In this document: piece by piece, positions 46,310 through 57,912 of the stretch
Layout of the letters: the number at the start of each line of letters is the position of its first letter
Numbering within the stretch: position 1 is the first letter of the stretch
Source of the DNA: Carex sylvatica
Lineage: Eukaryota; Streptophyta; Magnoliopsida; Poales; Cyperaceae
Direction: 5' to 3'
Length of the DNA stretch: 64,000 bases
Assembly (NCBI GenBank): GCA_964058845.1
Contig: CAXKVR010000282.1
Span: forward strand, 1-64,000
Position numbers and translations under genes: made by a program
The notes under the pieces: model-generated
Seen by the model: the letters and a program-made list of their open reading frames with translations, nothing else
What the model was told of the DNA's origin: nothing
Databases searched by the model: none

Positions 46310-46684
46310 CAGGGGCGGACCCACCTTGAGGCAGAGGAAGGCTGCCTATCTCTGGATTTTGAAATTTAGTGAAAAAATACGGGTTTGATATCACTTTGCT
46401 CCTCCCTGAAAATTATTTTGCCTCTCCGTGAAACTGAAAATCTCATCAGATCAGTTCAAAAGCATTGTTAATGAAAAATTGTGTTGTTTTTATATAAATT
46501 TTATAAAAATTTATGGGTCTGAACCAACTTTATTGTTTTTTAATATGTAAAATGATATTATTTTATTGTTTTCATTATGTAAGAGTATGTTATTTTTATT
46601 ATTTTTTATTATGTTAATTATTTTTAATTTAATATCTGATTAATTTTTTGTCTCTTTCTGATAAAAATTCTGTGTCTGCTGCTG
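46310..46684. mobile_element. hAT-like MITE (CAGAGGCGG family), copy 3
   Basis: Starts CAGGGGCGGACCCACC and ends GTGTCTGCTGCTG, 375 bp. Flanks TAGAGGTG and TAAAAGTG match at 6 of 8. Confidence 0.6.
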
Positions 46685-46990
46685 TAAAAGTGCTTTAATT
46701 CGAACAGATTAAGATTCAGACAAACAAAAACTTAAAAAAAATAATCTTAATTAATATTCGGCAGACTTAAGCGAAGCAGCAGACCAAGTCTGAGTCCCAT
46801 GTTGCCGAACGGCTCTACAGGACAGAGCATTCCGTTCCTAAATTTATGAAAAAAGAATGTCCAACGGCTAATGGCTGTCACATCTGCAAGCTGTCGATTC
46901 TTAATAATATTATTATTATTTGTTATAATTATTCGCCTCCATCATGATTCATGAAATATTGACCTGTTCCATGATCCATCCTTTCTTTTC
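46685..46990. other. Upstream region of AGP-e
   Basis: Includes the element-like motif TGTTGCCGAACGGC near 46800 and short ATT repeats near 46905. No gene. Confidence 0.35.
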
Positions 46991-46995
46991 CCTTG

Positions 46996-47060
46996 CCTAT
47001 ATAAACTCCATGATCCCTCAGTCTCTCTCACATCTCATCTCATCTCATCTCATCTCATCT
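46996..47060 (+). promoter_or_regulatory. TATA box and CATCT-repeat leader of AGP-e
   Basis: CCTATATAAACTCC (TATATAAA at 46998-47005) is followed by six perfect CATCT units at 47031-47060 close to the expected transcription start. Confidence 0.7.
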
Positions 47061-47128
47061 CCAGCTCTCAAAGCAAATCTTTCTCTCTACACATACGAAC
47101 CCCCCTCATTTCTCAAATTTAACAAAAA

Positions 47129-47530
47129 ATGGCGAGCTCATCTCTCCACTTCACAATCCTCGCTCTCTTCCTCGCCTCACTCTCTCTAATCTCTGCACAG
47201 GCCCCTGGTGCCGCACCCATCCCAGCCCCCAAATCAGCTCCAGTACCTTCCCCAGTTCCCAAAGCGGCACCAGTGCCAGCACCAGTACCAGTCGCGTCAC
47301 CTCCAGTTCTGACTCCGGCACCAGTACCAAGTGCTTCACCTCTTGCCTCACCGCCAGCACCTCCGACAGCCACCCCAACTGAAGCACCCACCTCCGCTGC
47401 CACCCCTCCCGCCTCTGTCATCTCCATTCCACCAGCTGAGGCTCCAACTGATCAATCCGGCAGTGGTGTTGCCCCTGTTGCTAGCTTGATCGGTGTGGCT
47501 GGAGCAATTTTGGTGGCCATGGCTTTCTAG
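47129..47530 (+). CDS. AGP-e: classical arabinogalactan protein, longest member
   Basis: 133-residue GPI-anchored proteoglycan core. Signal peptide residues 1-23 (MASSSLHFTILALFLASLSL ISA). The mature part begins QAPGAAPIPAPKSAPVPSPV, a mixture of the AGP-a/c/d start (QAPGAAP) and the AGP-b body (PVPAPxP and PTATPTEAP). Lys breaks (PKSAP, PKAAP) are spaced by 10 residues. The tail VASLIGVAGAILVAMAF is GPI-type and like that of AGP-b. No intron. It is separated from the other four genes by 16 kb of mostly transposon DNA. Confidence 0.92.
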   Translation: MASSSLHFTILALFLASLSLISAQAPGAAPIPAPKSAPVPSPVPKAAPVPAPVPVASPPVLTPAPVPSASPLASPPAPPTATPTEAPTSAATPPASVISIPPAEAPTDQSGSGVAPVASLIGVAGAILVAMAF

Positions 47531-49080
47531 AGAGGGATCTGTTCATTGCTTTGATTTGGAGGAACTTATTCTTTATATTCGTTCTATGTTGATAATTTTA
47601 TCATTTTTCTGTTTAAAACTGTGCTGATCGATGTTACCATTATATTCAGATAATTAAATTATTCTTTTCTCTTATTTATCTTTTCGCTTCGATTAAGTTT
47701 ATTTATTTGCGCTTGATGCATGGATCTGTGTTTATCATTCTCAAAAGATTCACGTGGGCAGTACATGCAAGTGGGCCCCACCTGATCGTATCACTTGTTC
47801 TTTTTTGACGAAAAGCCCTTATTAGGCGGAAGAAAATCCTCTGCCCCCTCAGTCACTGCAGTCTTATTACTTTGTTAAGAGACTTTTAAGTCGTCTACGA
47901 GAGTACGAGACTACGACTGGGCGCTGCGGCATGAGTGGACTTGTCCTGATATTATTTGGGGCCGTTTGATCACAATCCAAGGATAGAGAGAAACATTACA
48001 GCAGTAGATTAGTCATGTTTTGACTGGGCACCGTGGAAGACTAACTCTGGAAGTCATGCTTTCGATTTGATTTCAATTTTGAGTCCGACTTCCCTTGATA
48101 AATTTTTTGACTAGTTTTGAGCTTACTTAAACGTAATTTGATTAACATATGATATCTTACCATTAAATAATATAAAACTCGAATACAATTTAATAGATAA
48201 TTCGATATATAATATAAGACATATCAAATATAATTCTATATATTTTTCAGTTAAATATATCTTGCCAATAATATTTTTTTGTAGGAAAAAACAAAGTTGT
48301 CAATTGAAAAGTTTCACCTAAAAATATCTTTCTTATTGAATTGAGGTCCATGAAAGTAACTATTTCCTTTCCATTTTTCCTTCATTAAAAAAAAAGTCCT
48401 TTCGTTATTTTGGGACATGCATTTGGTTTAATTAATTCCTATATTTCATTTTCTTTGCAAGAGAATAGTGATGTTGGAAATGACCTTTTGCCGATGGCAA
48501 TTGGCATCTAGTAGAAGCAATATTAGGATATAATCAGTTTGCCATGCAATCATTTGAGGTTCTTGTTCTGAAATATTAATTTGTTCTCAGGTACAATACC
48601 AGTTTATGCCAGTAGGTAGTATGCTGTTCGACCCTCAAGATTTCAGTTTTCTTTAGTTCTTTCCCAACTATTTAGTGCCTAGCTAATAGGCATTAGTAAT
48701 AAGTTTCAATCTCCTAGGACAAGGATTGTTAATGCATGTGAGAGAACGTGCTACAAGTGCAATAATCATCAGTGCCACTAGCTAATGTCACATGTTGTAT
48801 AAGCCATAAGGTATTGTATGATTTACATTAGTTATTATCTAGGTGTATAAAAATGAGATGATTTTGGGATGCAATTCATGAGTTTTATATTTCTGGAACT
48901 TTGTGTGATTGTTCAGAAATTGACAGTGTGGTTGGTAAAGAACGATGGGTTTAGTGATTCCATTTGCCGGGAAATGTCTAATAAAAATCAATTAACAACA
49001 ATTGTTCAGATATATTTTTAATAGAACGAGAAACACTTTCTAAAAAATTGCCATGCCTACGTTTTCCTAATTTCCTTTCA
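47531..49080. other. Intergenic DNA
   Basis: AGP-e 3' UTR, then AT-rich DNA without a recognisable gene or repeat. Confidence 0.45.
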
Positions 49081-49113
49081 AATCAAGCAAAGCCCAATAT
49101 AGGCCCAATCACT

Positions 49114-49601
49114 TTAACTTGACCACAGGTTGCGGCCCAAAACAAATCCGGCTCCTACAAAACCCAACAAAACTAAACCCAATTCCCATGATAATATCGC
49201 CATTTCATCTTTCTTTTCATTTCTTGACCTTCCCTTGAGTAGTGTAGAATCCATCTCAATTAGCCTTTCCCAATTTTTATATGCACATAACCTTGCAGAT
49301 ACTTCAATTATCAGCTTTGCCATTTTCTGTTTCTCTTCGTTCGCGACAAGTAATTTCCTCTCTGCTTCCTCTGCTCTCTTCTGTGAGAGATAAAGAGCTC
49401 GCAGTATTATTAATTCATCAGAGCTCTCGTTCCTGCATCAAACATTAAAGATAAAAGTAATTCTAAACTACAGAATGAAATTAACTCTGTTAATTTGATT
49501 GCTTTCTACCTGTTGGAGCAACATCTCTGGCTGTATTGATGAAAACGACGACCCTTTTCTGTAACAATTAGTGTTCGAGGTGGTAGCGATTCAGGTTCCA
49601 T
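49114..49601 (-). CDS. Two-exon gene for a small coiled-coil, tail-anchored protein
   Basis: Exon 1 is 49510-49601 (MEPESLPPRTLIVTEKGRRF...) and exon 2 is 49114-49432. The 77-bp intron has GT/AG ends, phase 2 joins correctly (AG+G gives Arg), and an in-frame TAG directly precedes the ATG. The predicted 136-residue protein has a Lys/Glu-rich helical stretch (about residues 35-65: SQKRAEEAERKLLVANEEKQ) with heptad-like spacing, an amphipathic middle (KLIIEVSARLCAYKNWERL) and one C-terminal membrane segment (ELGLVLLGFVGAGFVLG, about residues 113-131) before RNLWSS. This suggests a tail-anchored membrane protein. I do not recognise the family and give no function. Short proteins like this are easily missed because exon 1 has only 30 codons. 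Confidence 0.62.
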
Positions 49602-50810
49602 CTAATTAAGAGGATAATGGTAAAGAATGGTGGATGTCAATTAAATAAGTTGGTTATTGCCTACAATTAAAGTGTAATCTCTTTTATTGTGTATCTTCCC
49701 AATTAAAGAAACATAATTTTGAACTTTTCATTAACTTCTGGCCCACAGCATGACTCGAGTCAAACGGTTTTGGGAGAAGGGCTCATGGTTATACAAGCAA
49801 TCCATAGAAATGCACTACCTTTTTTAGGATCACTTTATGTTAAATCATATGAAAACTTTTGTATAGGTTTGGTTAGGTGAACCAATCATGATATATTTCG
49901 GCACTTCTGGCGAATTTAAATAAATTAAGGTGACATTACAAAATCTCACTTCTTGCCAGTTTTAAGAAAACGGTCACAGATGCATCAAAAAATAAATTAA
50001 AGAATACTCTTCCATTTAATATGTTTTGCGCCTGATTGAAATAAACAAGAAAATCTCAAATTTATTTATTAGTTCCAAACTTTCCGTTGCTTCGGCCAAT
50101 TTAATTTGTCGTTTCATGACTATAATTTTATTGTCAGAAGACAAAACATAATCGATTGATCACTTTACTGAAGAAAACAAAAATAATGGATTAATATTTC
50201 CACAAATATTATTAAATTTTTATGTAACAGAACAACCAAAAGTTAACAAAATCTAGTTGAACAATATATATTATTAAATTTCTTCTAGGGTCCAATGTTT
50301 CGTACATGGTGGGATCATATCAAAAGAAGAACTACTATTGATTATATTATGTTCTGACATAGTATTGGAATATTACAATGAAAAATCAAACAACATTTTC
50401 TTTTTCAATTGTATTATTCTAGTAAACACTTATGTACATAATTGTTTTCTATGTATATTTGATCAAACTGAAATAAATAACTTCATAAGCACATTTGTCG
50501 AAGGATTATATTAAAGAAGTTTGTACACATCATAATTTTTTTGTGGAATTTTGAATTTTTTAATATATTACAATTTGCAATTTTGGAATTTTTGTTCTAC
50601 AATTAAATAAATTTTAGATTCTACAATTTGCAATTTTGAAAAAAAAAAAAATATATACACATAATTTTACATGAATATTCATCTATGGATTAATAATTCG
50701 TATAGAATAACATCACCAATAAAATAATATTTGACATAAATCATTATTTTTAGCATTCAAATTTTCATCGAATAATTGATTTCATTTGGTTGATATCATT
50801 TTTTTCTTAG
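49602..50810. other. AT-rich intergenic DNA
   Basis: Promoter side of the small gene; beyond about 49700 nothing is recognised. Confidence 0.4.
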
Positions 50811-51495
50811 GGACAATTTCATATATACCACTCAAAAACTATGAAATTAAGTATTTACCATCCAAATTTCAATAATTACGTATTTACAATCTAAAAATTT
50901 AATAAGTCACATATTTACCCAATTAATCAAAATGAGATTAATTAAGTTTAATATTATATAAAATATAATTAATAAGTTATTTAGTCTCTCCTTCTTTATC
51001 CGTTCCTCTTTTGCGCACATATTTTCCTCTCGCCTTTTTTGACCTAACTTTATCCTTCATTCTGAAACTCTTTCCTCATCTCATCTTTCCTGTTGAAACT
51101 CAGAGAGAAGGATAGCATACTCAGAGATTAGTATTCCACCTCTAGCTTGATCGTCTAAAAACAAAGTAACAACCCTACTTTTTTCAACAAAACAACTCGT
51201 ACTGAAATCCGCTGATATCGCAACACGTTATCAAAGTAGTTTGAGAATATGTGTTTTGTTATTAGCTCAGTTAAAAATAGTGCGGGTCTTTTAGCTAATG
51301 AGAACTCAAAGGGTGTAAGGAGAGAAAAAGATGGAGCTAAGTTAATCTTTGATTAATTATTATTTTAAGAATATTAAACATAATTAATATGAATTTTGGA
51401 TATATTTGATATATACTAAAGTTATATTGAATAAATACGTGAGTTATTAGATTTTTATATGATAAATACGTAATTTCACTATTCTCCTTTTTTCT
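50811..51495. repeat. AT-rich element with inverted arms
   Basis: The left arm (50840-50975: ATGAAATTAAGTATTTACCA, AATAAGTCACATATTTACCC) is mirrored at 51350-51482 (GGTAAATA-like blocks, TGATAAATACGTAATTTCAC). It is a probable non-autonomous DNA transposon; the interior has no gene. Confidence 0.5.
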
Positions 51496-52529
51496 TAAGT
51501 GCAGAATCTGAATTAAGTGCGGCCTCGGCCCAAAATAAATAGAAGAATCCGAATCTGAATTTAGTGAAGCTTCAGCCTACAATAAAGAACAGAGAAGAAC
51601 CAGAATCATAATTAAGTGTAGCCTCAGCCCAAAATAAAGCCTGCTAGGAAACCCACAAAGAAGTCCATCCATATCTCTACAATATATCCATTTTGCTTTC
51701 TGTGGTGCAAATGAAGGTGGAATTCTACTAAATATTTTCTTCCCAAGTTTTTTGTGCTGTTTCACTGATAGAGATATATATTAGATTGAATATATTAATG
51801 GTAATGTATATTGTAAGAGTTAACTAGAATTATATGGAACCTATTTATAGACTTGATTATCATAGTCGTATATATATTTACTACTGAAATATCTTTGTCT
51901 TATTATAAATTTTCACTTCCTGCAGCAAATACCTCACACTTACCAGTTACCAGTAAAGAAAACTGCATTGTGGCGTTGCGTAGAGGTCCCGTTATTGTTT
52001 TATTTTGTTATTTTTATTTGTCCTTCAAAGCCCGTAGGCCGTAATAATGGGGTCGGATCAGATTCATGTCAAGACATTATTGGGAATTAAAGAACATGAA
52101 GTAAACGGGCCGTATTTTTTTTTTTTTTTTTTTAATATATAGCTGTATATAATAATAGTTGATTTACCTGGACTTTTGTTTTTGTTTAGTGAGAAACGCT
52201 AGAATCCTGATGAAACCCTGGGAAAACCGAGATTTTTTTTCTCCTATGACAAATAAATATGCTGTTATTCCTTGACAGGAACCTGTTATTCCTAATTTCC
52301 TATAACCTGTTATTCTCCTACGATAATAGTGCCATAGAAGAAGCACTACAAAAAATGCATGCATGAAACCTTAAACAAGCATGCACCACAGATTGACAAG
52401 GAGTTTTGAAAATTGTTTCACTTGTCCTCTCAAAGAAAAAGAATACCTACATTACAAGCTTAACATTTTGCACTATATATATGAATTACACCCTTAAACC
52501 TTAATTAAATTAATTAATTTCTATGAAAT
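51496..52529. other. Intergenic DNA
   Basis: Contains three tandem units near 51500-51640 with GAATCTGAATTAAGTG...GCCTCGGCCCAAAATAAA-type sequence, and a poly-T run at 52116-52133. No gene. Confidence 0.5.
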
Positions 52530-53933
52530 CTACATTACATTACTGCTGTGGATCCTCTGAAGCACACCATCAACCGCAACATCAAAAGCATCACGGATGC
52601 CGTCAGATTTGTTCCTAGGATCTTTGTACACAAGTGTCGGTATAATTGCGAGGATATTTTCCTGCATCTCATGTATCTGCTCATCGCTGTACCCAAGCAG
52701 CACATCCTCTATCCTCACCGTGCCTTCTAGAATGGCCTTCTCTGGTATGTACACTGAGTACTTGTTAAAGTTACCTGGCAAGTACCAATAGTACTGTTTA
52801 TAAGCTGATCCAGGATGGAAGAATACCGGTATGCAGCCTGCCACCATTGAGTCGAATGTCGACTTCCTTGTGGGACTGTCTCCAGGAGGCTGCAGACAAA
52901 AGATGGAACTCTTGAACAGCCCCAATATGTTGCTTGGCGAATGGCAGTCTCTGGCCCCAGTGCCGCACTCCTGGAGGTTGCACCGTGTTGCATTTGCACA
53001 CTGATCCATTATCAAATCTCGCATGGTGGCAATTCCATTGGGATGCCTCTTTCCGGCAAATGAGAAGAGCCACGGTCTCTTTGTGGATCTGAGCTGCTCT
53101 TGCCATGCGACTACTTGACTCTTTTCCGAAGGGTGGAAGTAGGTCGGGTAGGGGATTCCAAATTCATTTTCATGCATATTACTGGTCTCGATAAAAAGCA
53201 GTGTCATGTTTTTTGCCTCAGGTAGAGTCAAGAATTTTCCACCCCATTTTTTGCTTTCGTTGGTGGTGCGAAAGAAATCCCACGCTACTCGGCCGATGAC
53301 CATAAAGTGGTCCCTGCCACCCCTGGCCTCCCACTCAGGCCGAGCCCTCATCCAGTACAGAAAATCATTTATCAGAGCGTCACGTTGTGATGCACTGTAC
53401 CCAAATATGTACTGCATTATGCCAAGTCCAATGTAATATGGAATGTAGACTGCTGTTGATTTGGAGTAGTCGGTGGTGAGGCATTCGTACTGCTTCATGC
53501 TGTTATGGAAAATAATTTCGAGCATAAACTGGTCGGTGACGTACCAGCCTGTTTCAGGAAGTGTGGAGCTCGTGTCGACGAGTTTAGGACCCAGACCGGA
53601 ATTGGTGACATGTTTACACACGTCGGATGTGCGGGAGAGGTTTTGGCAACGTTGTATAATTTGAGAGTTGAAGCGGTCAGGTAGGTCGTAGACATAGATG
53701 TAGCGGCCGGTGCAGGGGTCAAAGACAGATGCCTGCGTAGCTGGTACTTGTTCTTCTTGGTATTGGTGTTGTTTCAGAGTAGTGTTGTAGAAGTTAATGG
53801 TGAAGTATTTGTGAACAAAGAATTGGTGAGAGAATTGATATGCGAAGAGAAGGAAGAAACAGAAGGCAACAAGCAGAAATAGCGAAGAAAAGGGAGAACT
53901 TTTAGCAAACTTCTTGGAATTAGAGTTCACCAT
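52530..53933 (-). CDS. GT47 exostosin-family glycosyltransferase, MUR3/KATAMARI1-like
   Basis: 467-residue type II Golgi membrane enzyme, one exon, as usual in the MUR3 group. Residues 1-15 are a short cytosolic tail (KK, SSKK-like), 16-34 the membrane anchor (SSLFLLVAFCFFLLFAYQF), then a stem. The exostosin domain starts at CTGRYIYVYDLPDRFN (about 75). Family landmarks are seen: VYIPYYIGLG, FMVIGRVAWDF, RPWLFSFAGKRHP and the nucleotide-sugar-binding block CLQPPGDSPTRKSTFDSMVA (from about 346) followed by GCIPVFF. Several N-glycosylation sites (NLS, NMT, NAT, NKS). In this clade the reaction is transfer of galactose or galacturonic acid onto xyloglucan side chains. The exact acceptor cannot be told from sequence, so xyloglucan galactosyltransferase homologue is the fair name. 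Length is slightly below MUR3 and near XLT2/GT-like members. It looks intact. Confidence 0.92.
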   Translation of the reverse strand: MVNSNSKKFAKSSPFSSLFLLVAFCFFLLFAYQFSHQFFVHKYFTINFYNTTLKQHQYQEEQVPATQASVFDPCTGRYIYVYDLPDRFNSQIIQRCQNLSRTSDVCKHVTNSGLGPKLVDTSSTLPETGWYVTDQFMLEIIFHNSMKQYECLTTDYSKSTAVYIPYYIGLGIMQYIFGYSASQRDALINDFLYWMRARPEWEARGGRDHFMVIGRVAWDFFRTTNESKKWGGKFLTLPEAKNMTLLFIETSNMHENEFGIPYPTYFHPSEKSQVVAWQEQLRSTKRPWLFSFAGKRHPNGIATMRDLIMDQCANATRCNLQECGTGARDCHSPSNILGLFKSSIFCLQPPGDSPTRKSTFDSMVAGCIPVFFHPGSAYKQYYWYLPGNFNKYSVYIPEKAILEGTVRIEDVLLGYSDEQIHEMQENILAIIPTLVYKDPRNKSDGIRDAFDVAVDGVLQRIHSSNVM

Positions 53934-54012
53934 TGTTTGCTCAAAGAACCAATAGTTTCTTAAGTTTGTTTTGCGCTTAGGTCAATCAATCTCTCTCTCT
54001 TTATTTATAGTG
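53934..54012 (-). promoter_or_regulatory. TATA box and leader of the GT47 gene
   Basis: On the minus strand CACTATAAATAAAG (TATAAATA at 54002-54009) is followed by AGAGAGAGAG and, ~70 nt later, the ATG at 53933. Confidence 0.6.
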
Positions 54013-54843
54013 GAAGGAAATCCATACGATTACTTGACCCTTGTTTGCATTGACTCTAAATGAATGGACTTGTCCATCTTATTTTTTCATCTCAAGTAAA
54101 TTTAATTATATGAACATGTCATATCAACTTAATTACAACCTATATATATTAATTGTGTTAATTAAATGGAGAGATTTATTAAGAATGATTGATTTCTATG
54201 ATTTCAATTGATCTGAATTACACACAAAACTGTATATTGGCTTATTTGCCCTTACTTTTTCCTACTCATTGATTCGAGAGCTGTTAATTGTAATGCAACC
54301 TTAAAAGGTTCAAACGGTATATTTGCTTTTCTGCGCTGCAAAGTATATATTTTTAGATGTGGATGTTTTTTAAATATTGCTGTAGTTTGAATGATGTTTT
54401 GAATGTAGAACGATAAATGTAATTATACTTAACAACTACTGCCAAGATTTCAAAAAGAAAAAGAAATAGGCTATATAAATCTTTAATGTAACATTAAAAA
54501 AACTATTCACTATTTTGTCATCTCTCCAAAATTCAACAACGACGACTAGCAATTCAACAACGGCTATATAAATCTTCCATGATCTTATCGTCTTCTTCCA
54601 ATTTTTTTAATCCATCCAAAATGAATTTGATACATAACAAGTATACAGTCATTCTTATTAAGTTACTATACTTGTAATTAATTTGGATGAGGTGAACAAT
54701 TTCTTGAGCAAATACATAAATGAATGCGCCCGGCATGTGCATGTATTTATTTCACATTGTAGTTTTGACCCGGTGATTGTGGATCTCATCTAAATATAGT
54801 GAACCAAAGTAAACATCCTGCATGACACATCATACTTGATTAA

Positions 54844-54877
<34 letters not shown>

Positions 54878-55232
54878 GTATTGATTAATCGGTTTAACCG
54901 ATCGAGACCCAGTACGACTCTCGATCCTCCCGTCGAATTACTTATTCCACGTTAACTGTGTATATAGTTACAATCAATAAATATAATCACTGTTATAATC
55001 AACGAATTGACGGAGACGGAATCCGAGCCCACTCATTTGTCACATTAATAATGTTGTGGAAATCCACAGTTAGACTCAAAAGTGAACCTTGCGAATATTT
55101 TCTTTTGAGAAGTTTTTTTTTTTTTTTGCACCTAATAGTCATGGCCCTTGGTATATTGTCTATGAGAAATGTTGGATTAATTATGTTTTCGTCATTGATT
55201 CAAACCTTGTTAATTCTCGTGATGTCGGAGGA
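54013..55232. other. Intergenic DNA
   Basis: Upstream of GT47; AT-rich with an (AT)n tract at 54847-54872. No gene seen. A frame at 54958-55347 runs into the hAT element and is not a gene. Confidence 0.45.
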
Positions 55233-56224
55233 TAGAGGTTTGCAAATACCCTACCTGGGCCGTCCGTATTCGGTCCGTCCGTGCCCGCTATCCGGGGTAC
55301 TCGTGCCCGAGTCCGAGTATAGATCGGGTAAACGGGTACACGGGTAGGGACATAAAATGGGTAGGGTACGTCTTTTCGGGAAAAAACCTGACCATACCCG
55401 GACCGGTTTACCCGTGCCTGTGTGCTCGTGCCCGTGTGCCTGTGCCCGTATACCCGTGTACTTTTTTTTTGTTTTAAAATTCAAAATTCCAATCAAATTT
55501 CTCCCAATTCTCCATATACATTTTTTTTAATAAATATGTTCAATATATAAACAAATAAACATATATTTTATGTATATGTATATGTTCAATATGTAAAAAA
55601 ATAAATATGTATATATATATATTATACATGTTTTAAAGTTTCTGATTTAATTATTTTTTTGATTTATATTTTATTTAACCTATTAAAAATAAATGAATGT
55701 TTAGAAAATATATTATAGATATAAATAAATTATGAAACTATATAATTAGAATGAGAATTTGAAAATAAAATAAAATGACTCGTGTAAAGAAATAAATAAA
55801 TACATTTGTATTTAGTCGAATAAATATACAAATTTTCGCATGAATAATTTTTATATATAAGTTATAAATTTTATTTATTTATATACACTATTTGATATTG
55901 AACTATTTTGATTTTAAAAGTCAAATTATAAACACGTAATGATATTCGTACAACACCGTAAAAAAAAAACAGGAAAAAAAACAAAAAAAAACAAAAAAAA
56001 AATAGAGAAAAAAAAAAAAACAGACCGGGTACCCGGACCGCCCTGCCCGTCAAGGGTACCACGGGCACGGGTATAAGACGGGCAGGGCACGGATTTTGAA
56101 AAAAATACCTGTGATACCCGGCCCGTGGTACCCGTATACTCGTGATACCCGTATCCGACTCGTACCCGTGCCCGACCCCGGGTATATCCGGATTGCCCGG
56201 CCCGTACCCGTTAGCAAAACTCTA
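55233..56224. mobile_element. Non-autonomous hAT element (992 bp), perfect 8-bp target duplication
   Basis: The ends TAGAGGTTTGCAAATACCC and ...GTTAGCAAAACTCTA are flanked by TCGGAGGA on both sides (55225-55232, 56225-56232). Each end carries about 150-200 bp dense in CCCGTGCCCG/CGGGTACGGG motifs, around an AT-rich core. No transposase. Confidence 0.88.
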
Positions 56225-56232
56225 TCGGAGGA

Positions 56233-57206
56233 TAGTATTCCTAAAAACTGAAGTGAGAGTGGAGTTCATATACGTAAATTGAGAGCGGAGCTTGGAAGGT
56301 AAAATCAGATCTAGGATTTCGAGAATCAGTTAACATGTTGTAGGAATAGAAAAATATAGTGATTTATTTAGGAATAGAGAATAATAGAGTGATTTATTTT
56401 TAATTTTAAGTGGAATTGTTGAAAATAAGAATATATATTTTAAAATAAAGAGAATCAGTTAACATGTTGTAAATATTTTAAAAAATCATTAATGGCGTCA
56501 AGCTACTGACTTTAAACATAAATCAACGAATTGACGCGACAATTAATCTGTTTAATTTTATGGCACTCGATCGATCAACTAGTCAATATTACGTCACTTC
56601 GCTCAAATAATAACTCGGTCCCTTTCATTTATTAACACCATGAAAACTGTAAATACTAAAAAATAATAATAATAAAGCTAGCCATGCATCGATATTAAAC
56701 TTTGAAGTTGATCATCACTTAAGACTTAATTTTGGTGTCGGTGGCAATCAAATAGCACATATAGCCATTCATATACTAATAAATATCAATTTTTGTTAGG
56801 AAGCATCTAATTATCCACAGATTTTTGTCCACCATTTGTCCACAGAATTGACTTGCGTGAATACTATAAAACTACTTCTACATGCTGTATAATTATATAA
56901 TATATCACATAAAATATATCAGTTAATCACAAAACATTCAGCAACTATTTGAAGTGGTCCTATGATAGTTAGAAAAAGATTGCAACTTGCACAATAGAAC
57001 AAAAAAAATGTACTTTCAAACTGTACTTTTGAAAATTACAGTTATAGAAAGTTATTGACAGTTAGTGTTAGTTATTAGCAGTTATTTTGACAAAAAACGT
57101 GATAAAAAAATAAAATTAAATTTTTTGATTATTTTTTTAAAATTTTCTTTAATTTTTTTCTTGATTTAATGAACACATAAATAAATTATCAAAATAATGA
57201 ATACTG
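56233..57206. other. AT-rich intergenic DNA
   Basis: AATCAGTTAACATGTTGTA occurs twice (about 56324 and 56453). Otherwise nothing recognised. Confidence 0.4.
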
Positions 57207-57760
57207 TAAAATTGACCACTTTAACTATAAAAATAAAATGTACAAACTATAAAATTACAGACATGCAAAATTCACAGATGAAAACGATAAAATAAAATGT
57301 TGAAAAATATCAATTTTCAATACTGTAAAAATATCAAGTTAAACTGTGAAATCAAAAGATAAAAACTATAAAATTAAAAAATTGTAAAATTAGAAAATTA
57401 AATAAAATTTAAAACACGTCAATTTTCAATACTATAAAATTATAAACTTACACTGTGAAATAAAATTTATAAACTATATATTTACAACAATGTAAAATTA
57501 GCACATGAAAACGATTAAATACAATTTAAAAAATATAAATTTTTAATACTGTAAAATTGTTAATTTAAACTGTGAAAATAAAACGTAAAAACTACAAAAT
57601 TTCAATAATGTAAAATAAGCATATGAAAATGATAAAATAAAATGTAACAAAAGCAAAATTTCAGCTTAAACTACAACCTATAAAGAATCAATACTGTAAA
57701 AATTCTCAATCTAAACCATAAATCAATTCCATGTATACTGTAAAATTTCTAAATTTATAC
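57207..57760. repeat. Degenerate tandem repeat, unit ~113 bp
   Basis: At least four units start with AATACTGTAAAA (about 57208, 57319, 57428, 57545) and hold AAACTGTGAAA, AACTATAAAATT and GAAAACGATAAAATAAAATG in order; a partial fifth follows. Confidence 0.6.
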
Positions 57761-57912
57761 ATACATCCATCATCTGTTCAACAAAACTATAATATTCACT
57801 ACACACAATATCTGTTCAACACAAACCACAATATTCACCAAAAAAATAGCAAACCTAATTACATCATTTAACATTCAGAATAGCATAAAAAAAAACTATG
57901 GAAAAATAACAT

